Positions 50,076-58,423 of a DNA stretch of 64,000 nt are shown in pieces. Numbering within the stretch: position 1 is the stretch's first letter; each line of letters starts with the position of its first letter. Both the position numbers and the translations under genes were made by a program. The notes under the pieces were generated by a model, which saw only the letters and a program-made list of their open reading frames with translations, searched no databases and was not told the origin of the DNA. Origin of the DNA: CBDBJK01 sp965206395 (GTDB taxonomy: Bacteria; Chloroflexota; Dehalococcoidia; Lucifugimonadales; CATOSD01). The DNA is taken from contig CBDBJK010000036.1 in NCBI GenBank assembly GCA_965206395.1, positions 124,001 through 188,000 of the forward strand, read 5' to 3'.

Positions 50076-51325
50076 GTGGTTCAACGTTTTTGTATTGATG
50101 GGTAGAGTGACTTTAGCTTGATGCGCGCATCCTCGGTAGTGAAGCGCCAATCCACTCGTATCACATCCCGGTTGCGTTGATTCTGCCAAGCATTGACCTC
50201 GCCGCGCAGGATGTCTTGATTGGCAATCCGTCGGTCCAGGCACTGTCGAGCCAGCACACCGATCTCTATCTCCGCCATATTCAACCAACTCCCGTGTTTG
50301 GGAGTGTAGTGTATCTCCAGTCGCTCAGCTATACGCCTCGCCTCAGCAGGCTCGAATGCCTCGTATAGCGAGGACAGCTTGTGAGTGTTGAGATTGTCCA
50401 TTACCAGCACGATCCGGTCTCTGTCAGGGTAGTCCTCGTCGACCAGTTTCTTTATCACATGCGCCCAGTCCACCTTCGTGCGACGCTCTCTGACCTCGAC
50501 TCGGCGCCATCCGTCCAACGGTGCAAACAGCATGAACAGGCTGCTCACTCCATTGCGCTCGTATTCGTAGTCGTATGCCGCCGATAAGCCGGGCGCTGCG
50601 GGACGCGGCACTCGCGTCTCCTTGACTTGCTGTTTGCTCGTCTCATCCATGCACACCAGAACCTCATTCCCATCGTACGGCCGTTGGTAGACCTCCAGTA
50701 CGTCTTCCATCACGTCTTCCATCGCGCACACAAACTCCGCGCTCTGACCGGGCGGGATGCACCAACTCTGCTTCAGCCACGGCTTCAGTTCGGTTTTTTT
50801 TTAAGCGCCTGGCGAACCGTCTCGGTGCTAATGGTCCCGACTATCTCACACTCGACCAACTGGTCAGCCAACAGCTTCAGGGTCCAACTGGCACGCCCCT
50901 CCGGCGGTTCCCCGCAGGCCATCGCTATCAACCGTGCTTCACCTTCGCCGTCCAGTCTCTTTTGACGCCGACGCAGTTGCTTTTTGCGATTCAGCGCAGA
51001 CTCGACCCCCTCCTCCACACAGCGCTTGCGTATTCGCTCGACCGTTGACTGTCCCACACCGAGCGCGCTGGTGATGTCCGCGTCCTTCATTCCCCCGTCC
51101 GAGCGTGACTCATCGCTCATCAGCAGAATGCGCGCATGGGTCTGTTTGTACGCCGCAGCCCGACCGCGTGAGACCAAGGCGTTGAGTTCCTGTTGTTCGT
51201 CGGTAGTCAGTCTGATACGGTACTTCTTGGTAGACATCATGGTTCCTCCTCGGTTCAACGTTACGATTGAACCCCCAAGAGGAACAATGACTATCATGGT
51301 ATTCATTTCAATGATGTTGGACCAC
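50076..51325 (-). mobile_element. IS630-family element, copy 3
   Basis: 1250 bp, one base longer than copies 1 and 2 because of an extra G next to the poly-T run (50792-50802). TA duplicated at 50074-50075 and 51326-51327, both within CTAG. It shares the Asp and Gly variants with copy 2. Inserted in a DppC-like permease gene. Confidence 0.93.
50081..51240 (-). CDS. IS630 transposase, copy 3, altered frameshift site
   Basis: The HTH frame from ATG 51240 now ends soon after the A9 run (QALKKKPN stop), because one extra C follows the run. The DDE frame (ending 50081) is intact. The two halves are now in a -1 relation instead of the +1 relation of the other copies, so this copy either uses a different shift or has lost function. 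Confidence 0.8.
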
Positions 51326-51894
51326 TAGGGTGTAATGTGCATCATCATAATTCGCAAGTTGCCAGCGCCTATAGCCCGGGCGGCATCAACGAATTGCGCC
51401 TCCTTTACCGCCAGCGCCTGGGAACGCACGACTCTGTTTGCTCGGGGAATCTGAACGATGCCGATAGCAAGGATGATGTTGAACAGCGACTGACCTAGGG
51501 AAGCCGTAACAGCAAGGGCCAGGATCAGCGTGGGGATGGCCATGAGAGCGTCCATCAGGCGCTGCATAATCTGGTCTACCTTGCCGCCAAACCAGGCGCT
51601 TACTATTCCCAAGATACCACCCAGACCAGAGCCAAACGCCACAGACGCAAAACCCACCAGGAGGGACACTCGAGCGCCCACCATAATCCGGCTCCACAGG
51701 TCCCTGCCCATCTGGTCGGTGCCCAGCCAATGAGTCAGGCTTGGGGCGTCCAACTTGTCAGAGAGGTTCCACTCTACCGGGTCATAACAAGACGATATCG
51801 ACCAGTTGCGACGGATGATGATTCGTCGCGATGATGAAGATATGGCTGTGAGCACCATACATACGAGCAGGCCGGAGTCCGACGGTTGTCGTGA

Positions 51895-51912
51895 ACGTTT
51901 GCGAAAGGACGT
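51895..51912. repeat. 18-bp target duplication, left copy
   Basis: ACGTTTGCGAAAGGACGT, identical to 53382-53399. The two copies flank the IS1202-like element exactly. Confidence 0.85.
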
Positions 51913-53381
51913 GTTGTTGTCCAGTGAATATGTCAGTCTAATTGTTCAATGATTATGTCAGTAGCTTTCTCCGCCACGGGTGGTCGGGGCCAGGTTTGTT
52001 GGACCGTTTGGTCTTCGGGGTTGCTGGCGGCACCGAAGCCTGTTTTCTTGACCCTGTTGGGAACCCAACAGGGTCAAGAGCAGCATCGATTGGACCCTCG
52101 GTGTTGATTGTACCTGTGGCCCTTCGGCCATTGCGCGCTCTGAGCGTGACAGGCGAGGAGGGAGCTGGCTGACTGCCGATTGTCTTATCTGCGTGGACAA
52201 CGACCAGGCTGCCGTCAAGACGTTCCTGGACCTCCACTGTGGCCCTTGCATAGCTAGCACGGTGTGCGTCGGGTAGGAGTTGGAGTGTAGTGGAGTTGAA
52301 CCGCACGGTATTGTCGTTGGCCACAGTACGCAGGTACTTGAAGCAAAGCACACTATCCAGCGACAGGTCTGCCGATAGTTGACGATAGGCCGAACCTTGC
52401 TGTGCAGCGCAGACACCGAAGCGCCGGTTGAAGTCGGGTAGAAGTCGCCACAGAATGTTCCAGCGACAGGTTGGCCTGTTGTGCGGTAGTGGCGCCAGCC
52501 AACCGCATCTCGGAGACCAACCGGTCCTGGAGAGTGCCGAAGAGGCGCTCGACTCGGCCTTTAGCCTGTGGAGTGTAGGCCAGGATGAGTTCTATTCCCA
52601 ATTCCTGAAGCGCTCTTCCAAACTGGGTGGGGTCACGTCTGCCTCGAAGTTGCTCTTCCAACGATTCAGGCTCTTTGGGTGAGCGTTGGAATATGCCGTG
52701 TCTGTCACTGTAGAGGGCCATAGGGACGCCCTTGTCCTGGATGATAGACCTGAGCATTAACAGGTATCCGTGAGCGTCCTCTTGGTCGCGGAAGAGGGCG
52801 AAGGGGACGGTGCCTGTGGCATCGTCTATGGCTGCGATGAGCGTGAGGTAGGGGCCACGGCCTTGGAGCCAGTCATGCTTGCTGCCATCAATCTGCAGCA
52901 GCATGCCTTCTTGGGGATACCTCACACGCCTGCTGTGATGCTTCGGAGCCCTGCGTTTGCGTGGGCTCTTGATCCCGCCCGACAGCAGGATCCGTCTGAC
53001 CGTGGATCGTGACAAGTCGATGCCCTCCCGCTCCTCCAGCAGCTCAGTCAGATGTGTGTGGTTGAGTCCTGCATAAGTCCCCTTGGCCAGGCCCCTGACA
53101 CGATCCCGAATTGCTGGGTCCGTGGAGATCGTTGGCGTCCTGCCCCTGTTCCCGTGAGCTAAGGCAGCAACTCCTTCCTTTCTGAATGCTGCCAGTAGTC
53201 GCCATGCGTGGCGCTCGCTCACTCCCATCAAACCAGAGGCTTCGGTCACCTTTAACCGACCTTCCAACACACCTGCCAATACCTGTAACCGCTTCTGTTC
53301 CGTTGCCGTCAATGTCAATGTCCTCATGGACTGACATTTTCACTGAACACCTACCTACTGACATAATCGTTGCACATCCAC
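51913..53381 (-). mobile_element. IS1202/ISNCY-type element with 18-bp target duplication
   Basis: 1469 bp between identical 18-bp direct repeats. Ends are imperfect inverted repeats (GTTGTTGTCCAG at the left, GTGGATGTGCAAC read inward from the right), each followed by two copies of ATGTCAGT in a similar arrangement. The transposase resembles the group around ISNCY/IS1202, whose members are known for unusually long target duplications; this fits the 18 bp seen. The transposase is frameshifted, so the copy is probably dead. Confidence 0.8.
51953..53327 (-). pseudogene. ISNCY/IS1202-type transposase, frameshifted
   Basis: The first frame (from 53327) has an HTH region (RLKVTEASGLMGVSERHAWR), the first Asp in MLLQIDGSKHDWL, the second in MALYSDRHGIFQ and the Glu region AKGRVERLFGTLQDRLVSEM. 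It goes out of phase at about 52455, after NLSLE. The next frame continues ILWRLLPDFNRRFGVCAAQQ to SVLCFKYLRTVANDNTVRF and ends at 51953, as in full-length relatives. A one-base change at that point explains the break. Confidence 0.85.
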
Positions 53382-53399
53382 ACGTTTGCGAAAGGACGT
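53382..53399. repeat. 18-bp target duplication, right copy
   Basis: Identical to 51895-51912. Its last base is the first T of the -35 box of the ilv operon promoter. Confidence 0.85.
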
Positions 53400-53427
53400 T
53401 GACACCGCCATCAAACTTTGTTAATAT
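53399..53427 (+). promoter_or_regulatory. Consensus promoter of the ilv/leu operon
   Basis: TTGACA (53399-53404), 17-bp spacer, TAATAT (53422-53427). Followed directly by a T-box leader. The IS1202-like element sits immediately upstream, and the -35 box overlaps the target duplication, so the core promoter survived but any upstream element was displaced. Confidence 0.8.
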
Positions 53428-53449
53428 CTTTTGTTAATCCAAATGTTAA

Positions 53450-53795
53450 TTACTTCACAAATGCGGTGAAGGGGATTAGTAGCGAGGCAACCGGCTAAAG
53501 AGAGTCGGCGATGGTGGAAATCCGACGCTAGGAGCCTTGTGAACTCGCCCCGGAGCACCCGACCTGAAAGGGAGTTAGAGGAGATATGGCGCTGCAGAGC
53601 AAAAACGTTTCAATGATAACGTGCTCTGCGCGTTTGGTAATTTAGCCTCCTTCTATTAGGGTCGGGCGGTTGGCCCCGTTACAGCCTTCGAGTGACCCCG
53701 TGCCTTGTCTCCGGCTTGTCGGGACAGGTAGGGTAAATTGGGTGGTACCACGAGATTCAACATCCCGTCCCTTTGTGTGTGACGGGATTTTTTAT
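53450..53795 (+). promoter_or_regulatory. T-box leader (probable Leu-tRNA sensor) of the ilv/leu operon
   Basis: Stem I features: GGGGATTAGTAGCGA on the 5' side, the apical AGAGAGTCGGCGATGGTGG with AAATCCGAC, and the specifier side GTGAACTCGCCCCGGAGC, where the codon is most likely CTC (53544-53546), that is Leu. The T-box itself is TTGGGTGGTACCACG at 53738-53752. It is followed by a terminator, so charged tRNA would stop transcription and uncharged tRNA-Leu would allow the antiterminator. The leucine reading fits the leuA, leuC and leuD genes downstream. The specifier call is by analogy with known leaders. Confidence 0.88.
53762..53793 (+). terminator. T-box intrinsic terminator
   Basis: ATCCCGTC and GACGGGAT form the stem around CCTTTGTGTGT, followed by TTTTTATT. 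It competes with the T-box antiterminator just upstream. Confidence 0.88.
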
Positions 53796-53922
53796 TGTTA
53801 AGCGAATTTTCATCCTTTTAGAAATAGTGGTTGCTTACCTTCGATTATGAAATCTTGAAACTTGTGGCGAGAGTGGCAACCCTCATAAAATTTATCGATA
53901 TGGCACAGGAGGCTAGCAAGTA

Positions 53923-55617
53923 ATGAAACTAACGGGAGCTCAAATGGTTTGTGAAAGTCTGCTCCGTGAGGGAGTGGATGTTATATTCGGCCTCCCCGGT
54001 GGTGCTATTTTGCCCCTTTATCAGACTTTGCCCGAATATCCCGGACTGCGCCACATCCTCGTCCGTCATGAGCAGGGCGGAGCGCACGCAGCCGATGGTT
54101 ATGCCCGCGTAACCGGACGCCCCGGCGTCTGCTGGGCCACTTCCGGCCCCGGAGCCACCAACCTTGTGACAGGCATCGCAACCGCACAGATGGACTCAAT
54201 CCCGATGGTGGCCATCACGGGACAGGTCGGACGTGCCGCAATAGGCACCGACGCCTTTCAGGAGACCGACATCACGGGCATAACGCTGCCCATCACCAAA
54301 CACAACTACCTGGTTATGCACGCCTCCGAAATCCCGAGTGTCATAAAGGAAGCATTCTACATAGCGAACACAGGCAGACCAGGGCCAGTGCTGGTGGATA
54401 TCCCCAAGGACGTTTTCAACGAAATAGCCGAGTTCGAGTACCCTGAGACTGTAGATTTGCCCGGCTACAAGCCCAATCTAGCGCCGCACTCTGGGCAAAT
54501 ACGGAAGGCGGCCCAACTCATCAAGAAGGCCGAGAGACCGGTCATTCTAGCGGGACACGGTGTGATACTCTCCCAGGCTTACGACGAGCTAAGAGAGTTT
54601 GCGGAAAAGGCCCAGATACCCGTCATCAACACGCTTCTGGGCGTTAGCTCCTTCCCTACGAGCCACGTTCTCTACGCGGGATGGCCTGGGATGCACGGCA
54701 TGGCTTATGCTAGCCTGGCTATCGACGAGGCAGACCTGCTGATTGCGCTCGGCATGCGGTTCGACGACCGAATTACCGGAAACACGGCGGAGTTCGCAAC
54801 TGGTTCCAAGAAAATCCACGTGGACGTTGACCCATCAGAGATTGGGAAGAACATCCCTGTAGACGTGCCAATCGTGGGCGACTTGAAGCGCACGCTTCAG
54901 GCCCTCAACAAACAGGTCGAGCCTGGGGTTCACCCCGACTGGCTCGCGCGAATCGACGAGTTGAAGCGCGATCACCCGCTGAACAACGCGAACAGCAACG
55001 ATTCGCTGCAAGCTCGGTACATTATTCAACAGATTGCCGAGGCCACCGACGGCAACGCCGTTGTGGTGACTGGCGTAGGCCAGCACCAGATGTGGGCCGC
55101 GCAGTACTACCCGTTCAAAGAGCCTTGCTCTTTAATCTCGTCCTGCGGGGCAGGAGCAATGGGCTACGAAGTCCCTGGCGCGATGGGCGCTCAGGTTGGC
55201 AGGCCGGACAAAGTCGTCTGGTCTATCGCGGGCGACGGCGGCTTCCAGATGACCATGGCCGAGCTGGCAACCCTGGTGGAGAACAAGATACCCGTCAAGT
55301 TTGCCATCATGAACAACAACTGCCTTGGGATGGTGCGCCAGTGGCAGCAACTTTTCTACGAGAAGAGCTACGTCGCCACGAAATACGCCCATAACCCGGA
55401 CTTCGTCAAGCTTGCGGACGCCTTCGGTATGCTAGGCATTAGAGTTACTGACAAGACCCAGGTCAGAGCCGCTATAGAGGAGGCAATGAGCTACGATGGC
55501 CCCGCTATCATCGACTTCGTCGTGGAGCAGGAAGACAACGTTTACCCGATGATTCCCGCTGGAACGACTATCGAACAGTTGATGGAGGAGCCAACATTCC
55601 AGGGAGTGAACCTATGA
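53923..55617 (+). CDS. ilvB: Acetolactate synthase large subunit
   Basis: 564 residues; ThDP enzyme that makes acetolactate or acetohydroxybutyrate. N-terminal VIFGLPGGAILPLYQ, the ThDP-activating Glu in VRHEQGGAHAADGYARVTG, SGPGATNLVTGI, and the central FAD-binding domain. The C-terminal ThDP motif reads GDGGFQMTMAELATLVENKI then NNNCLGMVRQWQQLFYE. Starts at ATG 53923 and overlaps ilvN by four bases (ATGA). Confidence 0.97.
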   Translation: MKLTGAQMVCESLLREGVDVIFGLPGGAILPLYQTLPEYPGLRHILVRHEQGGAHAADGYARVTGRPGVCWATSGPGATNLVTGIATAQMDSIPMVAITGQVGRAAIGTDAFQETDITGITLPITKHNYLVMHASEIPSVIKEAFYIANTGRPGPVLVDIPKDVFNEIAEFEYPETVDLPGYKPNLAPHSGQIRKAAQLIKKAERPVILAGHGVILSQAYDELREFAEKAQIPVINTLLGVSSFPTSHVLYAGWPGMHGMAYASLAIDEADLLIALGMRFDDRITGNTAEFATGSKKIHVDVDPSEIGKNIPVDVPIVGDLKRTLQALNKQVEPGVHPDWLARIDELKRDHPLNNANSNDSLQARYIIQQIAEATDGNAVVVTGVGQHQMWAAQYYPFKEPCSLISSCGAGAMGYEVPGAMGAQVGRPDKVVWSIAGDGGFQMTMAELATLVENKIPVKFAIMNNNCLGMVRQWQQLFYEKSYVATKYAHNPDFVKLADAFGMLGIRVTDKTQVRAAIEEAMSYDGPAIIDFVVEQEDNVYPMIPAGTTIEQLMEEPTFQGVNL

Positions 55618-56183
55618 CGACAACCACATCATCCACCAAGCACACCATCACGGCGCTGGTCGAGGACAAGCCCGGAGTCCTCAACCGCATATCGAATATG
55701 TTCCGGCGTCGGGGATTCAACATTGCAAGCCTCGCTGTAGGCCATAGCGAAATCCCTGACCTGTCTCGCATGACATTCGTCGTCGAGGGGGACGACGCCG
55801 TCGTCGAGCAGGTGACGAAGCATCTTCACAAGCTCATCGACGTGGTGAAAGTCTCGGACATGTCCGAGGAGAACACGGTAACGAGGGAGTTGAGCTTGAT
55901 ACGGGTAAGGGCAAACGTTCAGACCCGAAGCGAGATTATGCAGATCGTGGACATCTTCCGCGCCAACATTGTGGACGTTGCCCCTGACTCCCTGATAATC
56001 GAGGTTACGGGCGACGAAGATAAGGTAGACTCGTTGCAGAACCTTCTCAGGGCCTTCGGAGTGTTGGAGGTAATGCGCACGGGCACAATCGCATTGAGCC
56101 GAGGCATGGGTTCACAACAAGAAACCAACGAGGCAAACAAATCTGCTCGCGTGCCATCAACACTTGAGAGTGGCAGCGTGTAA
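55614..56183 (+). CDS. ilvN: Acetolactate synthase small (regulatory) subunit
   Basis: 189 residues: an ACT domain at about residues 9-80 (HTITALVEDKPGVLNRISNM, FRRRGFNIASLAVGHSEIPD), then the ALS_ss_C domain (ELSLIRVRANVQTRSEIMQI, FRANIVDVAPDSLIIEVTGD). Binds valine or leucine for feedback control of IlvB. ATGA overlap with ilvB. The last 20 residues are poorly conserved. Confidence 0.95.
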   Translation: MTTTTSSTKHTITALVEDKPGVLNRISNMFRRRGFNIASLAVGHSEIPDLSRMTFVVEGDDAVVEQVTKHLHKLIDVVKVSDMSEENTVTRELSLIRVRANVQTRSEIMQIVDIFRANIVDVAPDSLIIEVTGDEDKVDSLQNLLRAFGVLEVMRTGTIALSRGMGSQQETNEANKSARVPSTLESGSV

Positions 56184-56184
56184 T

Positions 56185-56248
56185 GTAGACGCCCCCTCTC
56201 TAGCTCTCCCCCGTTGAGACAGGGGAGAGCTAGAGAGGGGGCGTCTAC
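56185..56248. repeat. Perfect 27-bp inverted repeat between ilvN and ilvC
   Basis: The arms run from GTAGACGCCCCCTCTCTAGC (plus TCTCCCC) to its exact inverse, with a 10-base loop CGTTGAGACA. No U-tract follows, so it is not a classic terminator. It starts just after the ilvN stop (56181-56183) and would fold strongly in the operon mRNA. Confidence 0.85.
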
Positions 56249-56333
56249 CTGTGAAAAACGGGGGGAGGTTAGGAGGGGGGCCAGAGGCTTTGTCCAAACT
56301 GAACAAGAAAACTACACTGGAAAGGAAACAATT

Positions 56334-57332
56334 ATGGCGGAGATGTACTACGAGAATGATGCCGATCTATCCCTGATCAAGGACAAGACAATAGGCATCA
56401 TCGGCTATGGAAGCCAGGGACATGCCCACGCTCTCAACCTCAAGGACAGCGGATTGAACGTTCTGGTTGGCCTCTACGAAGGCAGCAAGAGCAAGGCCAA
56501 GGCCGAGGAGGAGGGGCTGAAGGTCGGTCTGGTCGCGGAAGTGGCCCGCGACTCCGATATCATCATGATGCTGATTCCCGACACCTCGCAGGCCGAGGTA
56601 TATAAGGAGGCGGTACAGCCTCACCTGTTGCCGGGCAAGACGCTCATGTTCGCTCACGGCTTCAACATCCACTACAAGACCATCGTTCCTCCCGACAGCG
56701 TGGACGTGTCGATGGTCGCGCCCAAAGCGCCGGGCCACCGGATGCGTGAGGTCTTCACCAGAGGCTCAGGTGTCCCCGGCCTGCTGGCGATTCACCAGGA
56801 CGTTACAGGGCAGGCGAGAGGCATCGGGCTAGCCTACGCCAGGGGTGTCGGTTGCACTCGCGCAGGCGTGCTGGACACTACCTTCAAGGAAGAGACAGAG
56901 ACCGACCTCTTCGGCGAGCAGGCCGTGCTGTGCGGCGGCGTAACGGCTCTAATAAAGGCCGCCTACGAAACGCTCGTCGAGGCAGGCTATCAGCCGGAGT
57001 CAGCTTACTTCGAGTGTATGCATGAGCTAAAGCTCATCGTAGACTTGCTATACGAGGGCGGCATGGAATACATGCGCTACTCCATCAGCACCACCGCCGA
57101 GTACGGCGACTACAGCCGGGGGCCAAGGATCATAGACGAGCACGTTAAGGACAACATGAAGAAGGTTCTGGATGCCATCCAGGACGGCAGCTTCGCGAGG
57201 GAGTGGATAGCCGAAAACGACGAAGGGCTGCCCCGCTTCAACCAGCTACGCCGCGAGAACGCCGAGCACCCCATAGAGAGCGTTGGCAAAGAGCTTAGAG
57301 GTATGATGTCCTTTCTCAAGGACGCGGACTAA
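56334..57332 (+). CDS. ilvC: Ketol-acid reductoisomerase
   Basis: 332 residues, class I. NADPH-binding Rossmann motif IGIIGYGSQGHAHALNLKDS; PKAPGHRMREVFTRGSGVPG; metal-binding TFKEETETDLFGEQAVLCGG; and YECMHELKLIVDLLYEGGME (written here from AYFECMHELK). The start MAEMYYENDADLSL at 56334 is preceded by GGAAAGGA; the longer frame from 56214 runs through the hairpin and is not used. Third gene of the operon. Confidence 0.96.
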   Translation: MAEMYYENDADLSLIKDKTIGIIGYGSQGHAHALNLKDSGLNVLVGLYEGSKSKAKAEEEGLKVGLVAEVARDSDIIMMLIPDTSQAEVYKEAVQPHLLPGKTLMFAHGFNIHYKTIVPPDSVDVSMVAPKAPGHRMREVFTRGSGVPGLLAIHQDVTGQARGIGLAYARGVGCTRAGVLDTTFKEETETDLFGEQAVLCGGVTALIKAAYETLVEAGYQPESAYFECMHELKLIVDLLYEGGMEYMRYSISTTAEYGDYSRGPRIIDEHVKDNMKKVLDAIQDGSFAREWIAENDEGLPRFNQLRRENAEHPIESVGKELRGMMSFLKDAD

Positions 57333-57401
57333 AACTTTACGCATCCAATTGAATCGTCGGCTAAGTATTTGATAAAGTCCGTGATATATCAGGAGTCATT
57401 C

Positions 57402-58280
57402 ATGGCTCGGAGCCGTGTAAACCTAAAGGATTTAATTGATGCAGGTTTGCTTCAGCCAGATGAGGTGTTGACGTGCGAACCTCGTAAGGGAGAACGCTAC
57501 ACTGCGCACCTTCAGCTAGATGGCTCGATTCTTTTTAACGGCTCGACATTTAAGAGTTCATCTGGCTGGGCTTTTCATGTTGCACAGAATCAAAGAGATG
57601 GTTGGAGAGACGTTTATGCAAGGGCTCGTCCGTTAGATGATTTCCGATCTCAGTTGACAAATTCAATGAAGCAGTCGGTAACACCTCAAATCAGAACTGT
57701 TGATAATGCTAAAGATCACCTAGCAAGCTTTAGGTCCGAACTGTCTCCAGTTATGGGAGAAAGCAGTCTACAAACAGGGCATCAAGAGATTTATTCTGTA
57801 ACAGACGATGACAAGGAAGAAGGCGTTAAAAAGAGCTTATTCAAACGTATATTGGAACTTTCACCGACCGAGTTTGAGAGACTGGTTGGTGAATTCCTAA
57901 GAACGCAAGGTTTCTCCAACGTTAATGTCACAGGCCGCACAGGAGACGGTGGGATAGACGGCGATTGCGAGATGCCGTTCATAAACCTGAAGGTGGCTTA
58001 TCAGGCTAAACGATACGGGCAAGACAACACTATAGGGTCACCTGCAATAAGGAACTTCAAAGGAGGAGTTGTCGGTAGATACGACAGAGGAGTTTTCATA
58101 ACCACCTCAAGTTTTACAGTGGGAGCTGTAGAGGAGGCAAAGGAACCAGGGGTGACTATTGTCTTGATAGATGGCTTAGAACTGGTTCAGCAGATGGCCG
58201 AACTAGGTCTAGGCGTCAAGACTGTGCCTGTAGTTATGCAAGAAGTAGACCAAGTCTTCTTCACGAAATTGGAAGGCTAG
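57402..58280 (+). CDS. RAMA-Mrr restriction endonuclease-like protein
   Basis: 292 residues. The N-terminal part (about 1-85: VNLKDLIDAGLLQPDEVLTC, YTAHLQLDGSILFNGSTFKS, RPLDDF) fits the RAMA domain, thought to read modified DNA. The C-terminal Mrr-type catalytic domain has LSPTEFERLVGEFLRTQGFS, GRTGDGGIDGDCE (Asp), VAYQAKRYGQDN (Q-x-K) and VGRYDRGVFITTSSFTVGA. Together they suggest a modification-dependent nuclease. ATG 57402 with AGGAG upstream. It stands alone between ilvC and leuA, with AT-richer base use than its neighbours, so it may be acquired. Confidence 0.85.
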   Translation: MARSRVNLKDLIDAGLLQPDEVLTCEPRKGERYTAHLQLDGSILFNGSTFKSSSGWAFHVAQNQRDGWRDVYARARPLDDFRSQLTNSMKQSVTPQIRTVDNAKDHLASFRSELSPVMGESSLQTGHQEIYSVTDDDKEEGVKKSLFKRILELSPTEFERLVGEFLRTQGFSNVNVTGRTGDGGIDGDCEMPFINLKVAYQAKRYGQDNTIGSPAIRNFKGGVVGRYDRGVFITTSSFTVGAVEEAKEPGVTIVLIDGLELVQQMAELGLGVKTVPVVMQEVDQVFFTKLEG

Positions 58281-58294
58281 CCAGAGATTGACCG

Positions 58295-58423
58295 ATGACA
58301 ATGGCTCGAAACACGCCAGAATCGATAATAAAAAGATATTACCGCCGGATTGTCGGGGTCATGGTTGGCATTATCACAATCTTGTGGCTATCAAGTATCG
58401 TCTTAGTAACCTTATTTCTATAA
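58295..58423 (+). CDS. Small membrane peptide (42 aa)
   Basis: MTMARNTPESIIKRYYRRIV followed by one hydrophobic segment GVMVGIITILWLSSIVLVTL. Basic N-terminus and single membrane helix, starting 15 bp after the restriction gene stop. No known family and no strong ribosome site; an ATG two codons later is equally possible. Might be a small accessory of the restriction gene. Confidence 0.35.
   Translation: MTMARNTPESIIKRYYRRIVGVMVGIITILWLSSIVLVTLFL

Larger units (their letters stand above)
49806..51858 (-). pseudogene. DppC-like ABC permease gene split by IS630 copy 3
   Basis: The 5' part (51858-51328) encodes DKLDAPSLTHWLGTDQMGRD through the EAA loop (DAARAIGAGNLRIMMMHITP). The 3' part (50072-49806) encodes VIAPWLIIATGALGIAILTE through FGDGLRDVLDPRLRGT. 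Removing the IS630 and one TA joins them as CCC TAG GTT, so a stop stood at the junction even before insertion unless a base changed later. The N-terminal region is also scrambled: IFIIATN, expected near here, is found in another frame. The start is lost near the IS1202-like element, so the gene was decaying already. Confidence 0.85.

Noticed and set aside
53135..53327. Start of the IS1202-like transposase as a regulator of the ilv operon
   Set aside because: The HTH belongs to the transposase, which is on the opposite strand and frameshifted; no sign of a separate regulator.
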